Positions 23,442-31,892 are shown, counted from the stretch's first letter. The stretch is 40,415 bases of DNA from JAATGA01 sp047605605 (GCA_047605605.1 JASGFG010000028.1:1-40415), one strand, 5' to 3'. The notes: a model not told the origin generated them from the letters alone. Translations and numbers: made by a program.

Positions 23442-23951
23442 TCATGCCGAGGCCCGCTGCACGGCGGCCTGCAACCGGCCCGCGCTTTGCGCGTGATGGG
23501 CGTGGCAGATGGCGATGGCCAGGGCATCCGCCGCATCCGGCCCGGCGACCTGCACCCCCGGCAGATGCAGGCGGACCATGTGGTCGATCTGCACCTTGGC
23601 GGCATGGCCCACGCCGACCACCGTTTTCTTGACCTGGTTGGGCGCGTATTCGGCCACAGGCAGCCCGGCCTGCGCCGGAACCAGCAGGGCGATGCCGCGC
23701 GCCTGTCCCAGTTTCAGCGTGGCCACCGCATCCTTGTTGACGAAGGTCTGTTCCACCGCCGCCGTATCGGGGGCATAGCGGCGCAGCACCTCGGTCAGCT
23801 GGACATGCAGGGCGACCAGCCGCAAGGCCAGATCCTGCCCGCCATCCGAATGGCAGACGCCATTCGCGACATGGGTGAGTCGCGAGCCCGCCACCTCGAT
23901 CACCCCCCAGCCGAGGTTGCGAAGGCCCGGGTCGATCCCCAGAACGCGCAT
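23442..23951 (-). CDS. ruvC: Crossover junction endonuclease RuvC
   Basis: The product is a 169-residue RNase-H-fold nuclease that resolves Holliday junctions. The four acidic active-site residues are D7 (GIDPG), E67 (VEQTF), D139 and D142 (GPDAADALA). The length is normal. GGGAGG five bases before ATG 23951 is a strong ribosome-binding site. It is the first gene of a ruvC-ruvA-htpX-ruvB run on the minus strand. Confidence 0.96.
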   Translation of the reverse strand: MRVLGIDPGLRNLGWGVIEVAGSRLTHVANGVCHSDGGQDLALRLVALHVQLTEVLRRYAPDTAAVEQTFVNKDAVATLKLGQARGIALLVPAQAGLPVAEYAPNQVKKTVVGVGHAAKVQIDHMVRLHLPGVQVAGPDAADALAIAICHAHHAQSAGRLQAAVQRASA

Positions 23952-24277
23952 GTCTGCCTCCCTGTCCCCCGGATTCTGTCCGGTGTTGCTTTCCGATCAC
24001 TAGCACGAACCGGGAACATCCGCCAAGACAGAAAGCGTGACGATGACGATTTCCGCCATGGAAAGACGGAAAACGACATGCTGGGGCGAAAAATCGACTC
24101 TTTTGGCCGGGTTTTGTGAAGCCTCTGTAAACAGGGCAAAAATAGGGCCATCACCCATGCAGCCGCTGCATTGCTGCATTGCGGCGGGACGGCTTCCCTT
24201 TCCATATGGGCCGAATTATCTGGCTGTCATGAAGCGCAGTTGCTTCATCATTACGCAGTTTAGAAAAGGAAACCGTC
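23952..24277. other. 326-bp non-coding region between ruvC and a DUF1127 gene
   Basis: This divergent gap must hold the ruvC promoter (minus) and the promoter of the DUF1127 gene (plus). It is less GC-rich than the genes. Visible are short TGCA/CTGCATTG repeats at 24166-24185, CCATAT at 24202-24207, and a 7-bp perfect dyad just upstream of the DUF1127 ribosome-binding site. No protein-like frame was found. Confidence 0.6.
24229..24248. promoter_or_regulatory. Inverted repeat upstream of DUF1127 gene
   Basis: ATGAAGC (24229-24235) and GCTTCAT (24242-24248) are exact reverse complements around 6 bases, 30 bp before the start codon. It could be an operator or a small 5'-UTR hairpin. The purine-rich AAAAGGAAA follows as the ribosome-binding site. 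Confidence 0.4.
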
Positions 24278-24481
24278 ATGGCTGCTTATGAGACGTCCCG
24301 CACGGCGCCGCTCGGCGCCATCTCGATCTTCCGCCTCGTGCAATCGTTCTCGGGGGCCGCTTCGGTGGTTCGCGGCTGGAACGATGCCCGTATCACGCGC
24401 AAGGCGCTCGGCAAACTGACCGACCGCGAGCTCGACGACATCGGCCTCTGCCGGGGTGACATCGAGATGATCGGCCGCTGA
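24278..24481 (+). CDS. DUF1127 mini-protein
   Basis: The product is 67 residues. The C-terminal half is the DUF1127 (YjiS-like) module: KALGKLTDRELDDIGLCRGDIEMIGR, of which LTDRELDDIGL is the signature. Positively charged, small and soluble. Family members in alphaproteobacteria have been linked to RNA turnover and phosphate or stress responses; the role here is not known. The start has AAAAGGAAA upstream. It stands alone, followed directly by a strong terminator. A second DUF1127 gene is at 34562. Confidence 0.9.
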   Translation: MAAYETSRTAPLGAISIFRLVQSFSGAASVVRGWNDARITRKALGKLTDRELDDIGLCRGDIEMIGR

Positions 24482-24505
24482 CACGCGGCCCATATCCGAA
24501 GGCTT

Positions 24506-24545
24506 TAAGGCCGTCACCCGAAAGGGTGGACGGCCTTTCGCTTTT
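24506..24545 (+). terminator. Rho-independent terminator after DUF1127
   Basis: The stem AAGGCCGTCACCC / GGGT-G-GACGGCCTT with a GAAA loop (about 24507-24537) is followed by a TTTCGCTTTT tract. It begins about 25 bases after the stop codon. Confidence 0.88.
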
Positions 24546-24646
24546 CTGCCTCCGCAACGCCCGTGCGCCACACATGGAAACGCCCCGCTTGCCGGGCAAG
24601 AGGGGCGCCATCTGATCCCTGTGGAAGTGATCCGTGCGGAATAATA

Positions 24647-25006
24647 TCAGCCGCGCTTGGCCCAAGCGGAAAGCTGGCCGATCCGTTGTGCCAGTTCCTG
24701 CGTGACCGGATCGGGCTGCATGATCCACGCGCCCAGAGGTTCGACCCCGTTTCCGGCGCGCAGCGCCTCGACCCGGTGGGCATAGATCTCGGAGCCAACA
24801 TTGTAATAGATCATCGCCTTCAGCCCGAAGACGGAAAGCAGCAGCATGACCATCGGCATCAGAAAGCTGCGGCGGCGGCGCGACGGGCGAAAATAGTGGG
24901 AACGGCCCAGGGTGCCCGGAGCTTCAAACCCGAAGCCTCTGGCACGCGCCTTTTCAATGCGGCTGATCCGGCTGTAAAATTCGGAAAGATTCGGGTCGGA
25001 CACCAT
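24647..25006 (-). CDS. Small single-span membrane protein, unknown function
   Basis: The product is 119 residues and not recognised. A basic N-terminal cytoplasmic part (through RPSRRRRSF, about residue 48) precedes one membrane helix (about 49-69, LMPMVMLLLSVFGLKAMIYY). A periplasmic tail of about 50 residues follows, with EIYAHRVEALRAGNG and QELAQRIGQLSAWAKRG. GGAG before ATG 25006 supports the start. It lies 82 bp after the prmA stop on the same strand. Codon use is typical, so the gene is probably real; I cannot assign a function. Confidence 0.8.
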   Translation of the reverse strand: MVSDPNLSEFYSRISRIEKARARGFGFEAPGTLGRSHYFRPSRRRRSFLMPMVMLLLSVFGLKAMIYYNVGSEIYAHRVEALRAGNGVEPLGAWIMQPDPVTQELAQRIGQLSAWAKRG

Positions 25007-25088
25007 CGTAAACTCCACTATCCGCCCCCGCGTCCTGCCTAGATGGCCAAGGATTGTGGCGGAATTAGGGCGGCTCGTGAAAACCGTC

Positions 25089-25976
25089 TCAATTTCGCCG
25101 CATAACGAGTGTCGACCATTCGCCGATATCCTCGCGGTTGAGAAGATCGAAGCCAGCGGCGACATAGGCCGCCGTCACCCCCTCGGCCTGCACCACCAGC
25201 AGGCCCGAAAGGATGATTCGCCCCCCCGGCGCCACATGCGCGGCCATCGGCGGCGCCAGTTCGATCAGCGGACCTTTCAGGATATTGGCGAAGACCAGAT
25301 CAAAGGGCGCGGCCTCGGCCAGCCGGGGGTGGGCGAAACCCGCCGCCTCCAGACATTCGATGCGGCCTTCCAGCCCGTTGATCGCCACGTTCGCCTGCGC
25401 CACGTCCACTGCCACGCGGTCGATGTCGCTGGCGATGACCAGCGCATCGGGCAGGACCGCCGCCGCCGCCATGGCCAGAACGGCGGTGCCGCAGCCGATG
25501 TCGGCGATCTTTGCCGGGGCGAATCCCTCGGCTGCCATCCGGTCAAAGGCCTTGAGGCAGCCCAGCGTGGTGCCGTGATGGCCGGTGCCAAAGGCCACCG
25601 TCGCCTCGATCTGCAAGGGGATGCGCCCGCCCTGCGCCGCGACCTCGGCCGCCTTGTCGGCATCATGGCTGCCATAGACATAGAAGCGGCCCGCATCCAC
25701 CGGGGCCAGTTCGCGACGCACATGGGCCACCCAGTCGATTTCCGGCAGTTCCGACAGCGCAAAGGGTTTCGCCCCGAACGCCATGGCCAGCAGGTCCAGA
25801 ATCGCGCCCATGGGCGGTTCGGTGAAATAGGCGCCGACCTCCCACAGGCCGGACCCGTCCTCGATTTCAAAGACGCCGACGCCGACCGGGGCGGGGTCCA
25901 TCTTTTCCAGCGCCTCGCCCAGGGCCTCGGCCTCCTCCTCGCCCGGCAGGGTGGTCAGCGCGGTATAGGTGGGCAT
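25089..25976 (-). CDS. prmA: PrmA, ribosomal protein L11 methyltransferase
   Basis: The product is 295 residues, cytoplasmic, transferring methyl groups from SAM to L11. The N-terminal substrate-recognition domain is followed by the methyltransferase domain with motif KIADIGCGTAVLAM (about residues 162-175) and the substrate-side FANILKGPL. FGTGHHGTT is the usual PrmA signature. The start at 25976 (MPTYTALTTLPG) has AAAGG upstream. priA lies upstream on the same strand, with two tandem hairpins in the gap. Confidence 0.93.
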   Translation of the reverse strand: MPTYTALTTLPGEEEAEALGEALEKMDPAPVGVGVFEIEDGSGLWEVGAYFTEPPMGAILDLLAMAFGAKPFALSELPEIDWVAHVRRELAPVDAGRFYVYGSHDADKAAEVAAQGGRIPLQIEATVAFGTGHHGTTLGCLKAFDRMAAEGFAPAKIADIGCGTAVLAMAAAAVLPDALVIASDIDRVAVDVAQANVAINGLEGRIECLEAAGFAHPRLAEAAPFDLVFANILKGPLIELAPPMAAHVAPGGRIILSGLLVVQAEGVTAAYVAAGFDLLNREDIGEWSTLVMRRN

Positions 25977-26030
25977 GGGGGAAACCTTTCGATGCGTTGA
26001 GCGCGCGATACCCCCGGCACACGGCCAGCC

Positions 26031-26076
26031 GCAAGATTTTTCCGAAAAATCTTGCGCGATTTCTTCAAAGAAATCG
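26031..26076. repeat. Tandem hairpins between priA and prmA
   Basis: The first hairpin is GCAAGATTTTT (26031-26041), loop CCG, and AAAAATCTTGC (26045-26055), 11 perfect pairs. The second is CGATTTCT (26057-26064), loop TCAA, and AGAAATCG (26069-26076), 8 perfect pairs. They lie 8-53 bp beyond the priA stop and 54-100 bp before the prmA start. A terminator or mRNA-stabilising element for priA is the simplest reading. Confidence 0.7.
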
Positions 26077-26083
26077 GCGACCG

Positions 26084-28270
26084 TCACAGAAAGCTCTGCG
26101 GGTCGATGTCGATGGCCATGCGCACCTGCGACGGGCATTTCACCCCCGCCGCCCATTCCGCCAGCGCAGCCTGAAGCGGCACGGCCCGCGTCGCCTTGAC
26201 CAGCAGCCGCACCCGGTGCCGCCCGCGCACGCGGGCAATCGGCGCGGGCGCCGGGCCAAAGACCTGCGCGCCTATCCGCTGCAACGGCGCGTCGCGCCGC
26301 GCCAGTTCCGCGCCGAAGTCAAAGACCTGCGCCACATCCGGCCCCGACAGGATCACCCCGGCCATGCGGCCATAGGGCGGCATCCCCGCCGCCCGCCTCT
26401 CACGCGCCTCGGCCTGCCAGAACGCCTCTTCATCGCCGCCAAGGATGGCGCGGATGACCGGATGTTCGGGCTGAAAGGTTTGCAGCAGGGCAAGGCCCGG
26501 TTTCTCGGCCCGCCCCGCCCGGCCCGCCACCTGCCGCATCAGCTGGAACGTCCGCTCGGCCGCGCGCAGGTCGGTGCCTTGCAGGCCAAGGTCGGCGTCG
26601 ATCACCCCCACCAGCGTCAGCAGCGGAAAGTTGTGCCCCTTGGCCACGATCTGCGTGCCGATGATGATGTCGGCGCCACCCACCGCAATCGCCTCGATCT
26701 GCGCTTTCAGCGCGCGGGCCGATCCGAACAGGTCGGACGACAGCACCGCCACCCGCGCCGTGGGAAACCGTTCGGCCACCTCCTCGGCCAGCCGCTCCAC
26801 GCCGGGGCCGACCGGGGCCATCTTGCCCTCGGCATGGCACTGGGGGCAGGCCTCGGGGATCGGCTTGGTCGCGCCGCATTGGTGGCAGACCAGGCGTTTC
26901 AGGAAGCGATGCTCCACCATCCGGGCATCGCACTGGTCGCAGCCGATCTGATGCCCGCAGGCGCGGCAGACCGTCACCGGCGCATAGCCGCGACGGTTCA
27001 GGAACAGCAGGCTCTGTTCCCCCGCCGCCAGCCGCGCATCCACCGCCCCGGCCAGCGGCGCAGAGATCCAACGGTTCGCGGCCAGCCGTTCGGCCCGCAT
27101 GTCGATGGCCCGCATTTCCGGCAGTTCCGCCGTGCCGAACCGCGACCCCAGGTCGATCCGGCCATATTTCCCCGCCTCGACATTCGCCCAGGTTTCCAGG
27201 CTGGGCGTGGCCGAGGCCAGGACCACCGGGCAACCGGCGATGGAGGCGCGCAGCACCGCCATGTCGCGGGCGTTATACAGCACGCCCTCCTCCTGTTTAT
27301 AGGAGGTGTCGTGTTCCTCATCCACGACGATCAGGCCAAGGTGCTGATACGGCAGGAACAGCGCCGAGCGCGCGCCGACGACCAGCTGCACCTGCCCCTC
27401 GGACGCCATGCGCCACAGCCGCCGCCGTTCGGTCTGCGTCACGCCGGAATGCCATTCGCCGGGCCGGGCACCGAACCGCGCCTGCACGCGGGCCAGAAAA
27501 TCCGCCGTCAGCGCGATTTCCGGCAACAGGACCAGCGCCTGCCGCCCGGCGCGCAGGCATTCCGCCACCGCCTCAAGGTAAACCTCGGTCTTGCCCGACC
27601 CGGTGACGCCCTTCAGCAGCGTGGCGGAATAGCCGTCCGCCGCCACCGCCGCGGCCAGCGCATCGCCCGCCGCCACCTGATCGCCCGCCAGCCGCCCCGG
27701 CGCGGCCCAGTCCTGAGGCGGATAGGGCAGATCGCGCGGCGCTTCCTCCTCGGCCACGACGCCAAGGTTGACCAGCCCCTTGACGACCGTGGGCGTGACG
27801 CCCGCCGCCTCGGCCAGCTCGCCCAGCGTCACCGCAGCGCCGCCGAAATCGCGCAGGGCCTCGATCACCTTCAGCCGCGCATCGGTCAGCCGGTTCGGCA
27901 CCGGCCCGGCCAGCCGATAGACCCGGCGCGAGGCGGGTGCCGCCCCAAGGCCCGGCGCGCGGGTCGCCAGCCGCAGCATCGCGGGCAAGGGCGTCAGCGT
28001 GTAATCCGCCGCCCGCGCGATGAAGCTGCGCAGTTCCGCCCGCATCGGCCGCGCATCCAGCACCCGCGTGACGGGGCGCAGCCTCGATTCGTCAAAGCCG
28101 CCCTCGCCCGCGCCCCAGACCACGCCCAGCACCCGGCGCGGACCCAGCGGCACCTCGACGAAATCGCCGGTGCCGCAGCCGCCCTCGGGCGCGCGATAGT
28201 CCAGCACGCGCCCCAAAGGCTCGGTCGTCAGGACGCCGACACGTTCGCCGGGTTGAAAACTGCGGTCCAA
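26084..28270 (-). CDS. priA: Primosomal protein PriA, 3'-5' helicase
   Basis: The product is a 728-residue superfamily 2 helicase that restarts stalled replication forks by loading DnaB. An N-terminal 3'-end-binding domain comes first. Next is the helicase core with Walker A GVTGSGKTE and Walker B VVDEEHD. Eight cysteines in four CxxC pairs then form two zinc sites (CRACGHQIGCDQC and CHQCG...CPQC). The C-terminal helicase lobe has VGRAGRAEKPG-type motif VI. The length is normal. The long frames on the opposite strand are artefacts of GC-rich codon use. It diverges from the DUF484 gene. Confidence 0.95.
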   Translation of the reverse strand: MDRSFQPGERVGVLTTEPLGRVLDYRAPEGGCGTGDFVEVPLGPRRVLGVVWGAGEGGFDESRLRPVTRVLDARPMRAELRSFIARAADYTLTPLPAMLRLATRAPGLGAAPASRRVYRLAGPVPNRLTDARLKVIEALRDFGGAAVTLGELAEAAGVTPTVVKGLVNLGVVAEEEAPRDLPYPPQDWAAPGRLAGDQVAAGDALAAAVAADGYSATLLKGVTGSGKTEVYLEAVAECLRAGRQALVLLPEIALTADFLARVQARFGARPGEWHSGVTQTERRRLWRMASEGQVQLVVGARSALFLPYQHLGLIVVDEEHDTSYKQEEGVLYNARDMAVLRASIAGCPVVLASATPSLETWANVEAGKYGRIDLGSRFGTAELPEMRAIDMRAERLAANRWISAPLAGAVDARLAAGEQSLLFLNRRGYAPVTVCRACGHQIGCDQCDARMVEHRFLKRLVCHQCGATKPIPEACPQCHAEGKMAPVGPGVERLAEEVAERFPTARVAVLSSDLFGSARALKAQIEAIAVGGADIIIGTQIVAKGHNFPLLTLVGVIDADLGLQGTDLRAAERTFQLMRQVAGRAGRAEKPGLALLQTFQPEHPVIRAILGGDEEAFWQAEARERRAAGMPPYGRMAGVILSGPDVAQVFDFGAELARRDAPLQRIGAQVFGPAPAPIARVRGRHRVRLLVKATRAVPLQAALAEWAAGVKCPSQVRMAIDIDPQSFL

Positions 28271-28539
28271 AGAGGGGCCCCGTGTCAGGATGGCCCCCCT
28301 TGGCTAAACGTCCCGCCCGCCCGCCGCAAGGCGCAAGCCTGCGCCACCCGATGGGCGCGGACGTTGCCGATTTACACCATCCAACAGAACGGCGCCGATC
28401 GGCAACCTGCGGAAATTCCATAAAAACCCTTGGATACCCGCCCATTGCGCGACAAAGCTCGTGCAAAAGCCGCCGCATCGGCGTTGTCGGATTCCGACAT
28501 TCCGCTATACTCGCGGGAAAAATGGCAGGCAGGCACCCC

Positions 28540-29241
28540 ATGGCAGACAGCGCCCTTCGCGAAGAATTGCGCGACCGGATCATCACCCGGCCGGAACTGA
28601 TCCTTGAAGATCCCGATCTGATGAACGCCCTGATCGCTGCGAACGAACGCGCGATGGGATCGAACATCGTCGACCTGCGCGGCATCGCGATGGAGCGTAT
28701 GGAGGCGCGGCTGGACCGGCTGGAGGATACCCACCGCTCGGTCATCGCCGCCGCCTATGAAAATCTGGCGGGCACCAACCAGGTGCATCGCGCCATCCTT
28801 CAGATGCTGGACCCGCTGTCCTTCGAGGAGTTTCTGAAGAACCTGACCGGCGATGTCGCCCAGACCCTGCGGGTCGATTGCGTGCGGCTGGTGCTGGAAT
28901 CGGTTCAGAATACCGAAGACCCCGCCCTGCGCCGTCTGGGAGAGGTGCTGTTCGTCGCCGAACCCGGCTTTGTCGCGGGCTATCTGACCGGCGGGCGCAA
29001 CGTGCCCACCCGTCCCGTCACGCTGCGGCAGGTGCAGCCGGATTGCGCGCTTTACGGCGACCGCGTGCGACGGATCGGGTCCGAGGCGCTGATGAAGCTC
29101 GATTTCGGACAGGGGCGCCTGCCCGGCCTTCTGGTCTTTGGCGCCGAAGATCCGCATCAGTTCAAATCGGCGCATGGCACCGATCTGCTGGCCTTTCTGG
29201 CCGGCGTGTTCGAGCGGACGATGCGCCGCTGGCTGGCATGA
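28540..29241 (+). CDS. DUF484 family protein
   Basis: The product is a 233-residue GAF-like cytoplasmic protein. The N-terminal helical segment LREELRDRIITRPELILEDPDLMNAL is characteristic of DUF484, and the C-terminal part ends HGTDLLAFLAGVFERTMRRWL, also typical. The function is unknown, but in many proteobacteria DUF484 is encoded immediately before xerC, exactly as here, with an ATGA overlap. The start at 28540 is preferred; an ATG six codons upstream (28522) is in frame. Confidence 0.87.
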   Translation: MADSALREELRDRIITRPELILEDPDLMNALIAANERAMGSNIVDLRGIAMERMEARLDRLEDTHRSVIAAAYENLAGTNQVHRAILQMLDPLSFEEFLKNLTGDVAQTLRVDCVRLVLESVQNTEDPALRRLGEVLFVAEPGFVAGYLTGGRNVPTRPVTLRQVQPDCALYGDRVRRIGSEALMKLDFGQGRLPGLLVFGAEDPHQFKSAHGTDLLAFLAGVFERTMRRWLA

Positions 29242-30167
29242 GCGACGATCCGGCCCTGTCGCCCGCGCTGCGCGAGGCGCTGGCCCGATGGCTGGCCCAG
29301 CTGCGCGCGCTGGACGGCGCGGCCGCGAATACGGTCACGGCCTATGCCGGTGACGTGACGCGTTTCCTGCATTTCATGGCCCATCACAAGGGCGGCGCGG
29401 CGGGGATCGCGCCACTTCTGCAAACCGGCCCGTCCGACCTGCGCGCCTGGATGGCGCAGGAACGCAACCGCGGCCTTTCCGCACGGTCGCTGGCGCGGGC
29501 CTTGTCGTCGGTAAAGGGATTCATCGCCTGGGCCGGCGACCGCGAGGGGGCCGAGGCCACGGCGGTCCTGTCGGCCCGAAGCCCGAAGTTCCGCGCCAAG
29601 CTGCCCCGCCCTCTGACGCCCGAAGGCGCGCAGGACATGATAGAGACGGTGGGCGACAATGCCCGCGACGACTGGACCGCCGCGCGCGACATCGCCGTGC
29701 TGACGCTGCTTTACGGCTGCGGTCTGCGGATATCCGAGGCGCTTGGCCTGACCGGGGCCGACATTCCGCTGGCCGAGGTGCTGCGCATCACCGGCAAGGG
29801 CGGCAAGACCCGCATCGTCCCGACCCTTGCCGTCGCGCGGCAGGCGGTAGAGCGTTACGGGGCGCTTTGCCCCTATGATCTGGCCAGCGACGCGCCGCTG
29901 TTTCGCGGCAGCCGCGGTGGACCGCTCAATCCCCGGCTGGTGGCGCTGGCCATGGAAAAGGCGCGCGGGCAACTGGGCCTGCCCGCCACGGCGACGCCGC
30001 ACGCGATGCGGCACAGCTTTGCGACCCATCTTCTGGCCGCGGGCGGAGACCTGCGCGCGATACAGGAATTGCTGGGTCACGCCTCGCTTTCCACAACGCA
30101 AGCCTATACGGCCGTGGATGCCGCGCGGCTGATGCAGATCTATGAAACGGCGCATCCCCGCGCCTGA
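29238..30167 (+). CDS. xerC: Tyrosine recombinase XerC
   Basis: The product is a 309-residue site-specific recombinase that, with XerD, resolves chromosome dimers at dif. The N-terminal core-binding (SAM-like) domain covers about 10-105. The catalytic domain has R164 (CGLRISEAL), K187 (GKGGKTR), H255-xx-R258 (HAMRHSF), H281 (LGHASL) and nucleophile Y290. It is XerC-sized and DUF484-linked, so it is a housekeeping gene rather than a phage integrase. The start overlaps the DUF484 stop (ATGA). Confidence 0.95.
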   Translation: MSDDPALSPALREALARWLAQLRALDGAAANTVTAYAGDVTRFLHFMAHHKGGAAGIAPLLQTGPSDLRAWMAQERNRGLSARSLARALSSVKGFIAWAGDREGAEATAVLSARSPKFRAKLPRPLTPEGAQDMIETVGDNARDDWTAARDIAVLTLLYGCGLRISEALGLTGADIPLAEVLRITGKGGKTRIVPTLAVARQAVERYGALCPYDLASDAPLFRGSRGGPLNPRLVALAMEKARGQLGLPATATPHAMRHSFATHLLAAGGDLRAIQELLGHASLSTTQAYTAVDAARLMQIYETAHPRA

Positions 30168-30206
30168 AAGATTGCGCGCGCAGAATTTTTGCGGCATCAC
30201 GAAAAA

Positions 30207-30914
30207 ATGCAGATCCGGTTCAAAGCCCTTTCCGTCCACCTCCTGACCGCCACCGGCGCCGTGCTGTCCATGCTGGCCATGCTGGCCGCGGTCGAGGGGA
30301 AGTGGAGCCTGATGTTCCTCTGGCTGGTCGTGGCCCTTCTGGTCGACGGCATCGACGGCCCCCTGGCCCGCCGCTATGACGTGACCGAGAACTGGCCGAC
30401 CTACGATGGCGTCCTGATGGACCTGATCGTCGATTACCTGACCTATGTGTTCATCCCGGCCTATGCCCTGTTCAAATCGGGGCTGCTGGTCGGCTGGACC
30501 GGCTGGCTGTCGATCATCGCCATCGTCTATGGCTCGGTCATCTATTTCGCCGACACGCGGATGAAGACCAAGGACAAAAGCTTTTCGGGCTTTCCCGCCT
30601 GCTGGAACATGGTGGTGCTGGTGCTGTTCGCCATCGCGCCGTCGCACTGGGCGATCCTTGGCGTGGTGATCCTGCTGACGGTGGCGATGTTCCTACCGCT
30701 GAAATTCATCCATCCGGTGCGGACGAAACGCTGGCGGAACGTGTCGCTGCCGGTGGCGCTGGCCTGGGTGATCTTTGCCGGCTGGGCCGCCTGGCGCAAT
30801 TTCGAGGAAGGAAGCTGGGCGCACTGGGCGCTGATGGCGACCTCGCTCTACCTCTGCCTTGCCGGGATCGCGCAGCAGATCATCCCCGACCGCGACGTCG
30901 AACGCATCGCCTGA
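30207..30914 (+). CDS. pcs: Phosphatidylcholine synthase Pcs
   Basis: The product is a 235-residue multi-pass membrane enzyme: CDP-diacylglycerol + choline gives phosphatidylcholine + CMP. The CDP-alcohol phosphotransferase motif is D50-G51-x2-A54-R55-x12-G68-x3-D72-x3-D76. The 12-residue spacer, instead of the usual 8, is what distinguishes bacterial Pcs. About seven to eight hydrophobic segments are visible. ATG 30207 gives the usual length; a TTG six codons upstream is possible. Its presence means the host can make PC directly from external choline. It is followed by a gene-end repeat and a GC hairpin. Confidence 0.93.
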   Translation: MQIRFKALSVHLLTATGAVLSMLAMLAAVEGKWSLMFLWLVVALLVDGIDGPLARRYDVTENWPTYDGVLMDLIVDYLTYVFIPAYALFKSGLLVGWTGWLSIIAIVYGSVIYFADTRMKTKDKSFSGFPACWNMVVLVLFAIAPSHWAILGVVILLTVAMFLPLKFIHPVRTKRWRNVSLPVALAWVIFAGWAAWRNFEEGSWAHWALMATSLYLCLAGIAQQIIPDRDVERIA

Positions 30915-30927
30915 ATCGGCCCCTGCC

Positions 30928-30959
30928 CCTTCATCTTGGCCCAAATACCCTCGGGGGTC
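30928..30959. repeat. Gene-end dispersed repeat, copy 2
   Basis: It starts 13 bases after the pcs stop and aligns with 1011-1042 (19 of the first 23 positions identical). It runs into a GC hairpin at 30959-30979. Confidence 0.5.
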
Positions 30960-30979
30960 CGGGGGCGGAAAGCCCCCGG
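30959..30979. terminator. GC-rich hairpin between convergent pcs and hisN-like genes
   Basis: CCGGGGGC (30959-30966), loop GGAAA, and GCCCCCGG (30972-30979) form an 8-bp GC stem. There is no U-tract. It sits between two convergent genes and may serve either as a 3'-end structure. Confidence 0.45.
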
Positions 30980-30999
30980 CGCCTGCACAGGGCGCGCGC

Positions 31000-31806
31000 T
31001 CAGCCGTTCAGAAGCCGCAGCGCCTCGGCATGGATCGTGGCATTGGCCGCGGCCAGAACCTGCCCGCCGTTGTGGCAAGGCCGCCCCTGCCAGTCGGTGA
31101 CGATGCCGCCCGCCGCCTCGATCACCGCGATCGGGGCCTGCACGTCATAGGCCTGCAACCCCGCCTCGATCACCAGGTCGATCTGCCCCGCGGCGATCAG
31201 CGCATAGGCATAGCAATCCATCCCATAGCGGACCAGTTTCGCGCCCGAGGCCACACGACGAAAGGTCGCGCCCTCCTCGGGCGTGCCGAGTTCGGGGAAG
31301 GTGGTGAACAGGATCGCCTCGGCCAGCGGCCGGGCGGCGCGGGTTTTCAGGGCCGCGGTGCCGGAGGGTCCGGTCACCTGCGCGCGGCCAAAGCCGCCCT
31401 CGAACCTTTCGCGGATATAGGGCTGGTCGATCAGCCCATAGATCGGCCCCGTCGCATCGGCGACCGAGATCAGCACCCCCCAGGTCGGCGTGCCCGACAG
31501 ATAGCCGCGCGTGCCGTCGATCGGATCCAGCACCCAGGTCAGGCCCGAGCTTCCCTCCTGCGCGCCGTATTCCTCGCCCAGGATGCCGTCCTGCGGGCGT
31601 CGGCGGGCCAGGATCTCGCGCATCCGTTCTTCCGACAGGCGGTCGGCAACCGTGACGGGATCGAAGCGGTGGGTTTCCTTGTTGTCGGCCATCAGCGCGG
31701 CCGACCGGAAATGCAGCAGCGTCGCCTTGCGCGCCGCCTCGGCCAGTTCCGCGGCCGTTGCGATCAGATCGGCGGCCTCGGCCGCCGAAACCGTTGATTT
31801 CACCAT
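31000..31806 (-). CDS. hisN: Inositol monophosphatase family, HisN-type histidinol-phosphatase
   Basis: The product is 268 residues, metal-dependent and cytoplasmic. The metal-binding motifs are GEEYG and WVLDPIDGTRGYLSG (the family DPIDGT), with the C-terminal AYDVQAPIAVIEAAGG. The GTRGYLSG variant is the form seen in proteins annotated as IMPase-type histidinol-phosphatase, the penultimate step of histidine synthesis. Other phosphate monoesters are possible, so the symbol is tentative. It follows the XRE regulator on the same strand after 86 bp and converges with pcs. Confidence 0.83.
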   Translation of the reverse strand: MVKSTVSAAEAADLIATAAELAEAARKATLLHFRSAALMADNKETHRFDPVTVADRLSEERMREILARRRPQDGILGEEYGAQEGSSGLTWVLDPIDGTRGYLSGTPTWGVLISVADATGPIYGLIDQPYIRERFEGGFGRAQVTGPSGTAALKTRAARPLAEAILFTTFPELGTPEEGATFRRVASGAKLVRYGMDCYAYALIAAGQIDLVIEAGLQAYDVQAPIAVIEAAGGIVTDWQGRPCHNGGQVLAAANATIHAEALRLLNG

Positions 31807-31892
31807 CTGGTCACCGCCTTGCCCGTCGGGAGCGTGTTGCCCCCATCCCCCGGCTAAACGCCAGGGGCCGACGGGTCAAGCGGGCCGTCCTT

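Noticed and set aside
25997..28423. 808-codon plus-strand frame opposite priA
   Set aside because: It is an Arg/Pro/His-rich artefact; PriA motifs and zinc sites are complete on the minus strand.
29238..30167. XerC as an integrase marking a mobile island
   Set aside because: It is preceded by DUF484 with an ATGA overlap, has housekeeping length, and no att repeats or cargo genes are near.
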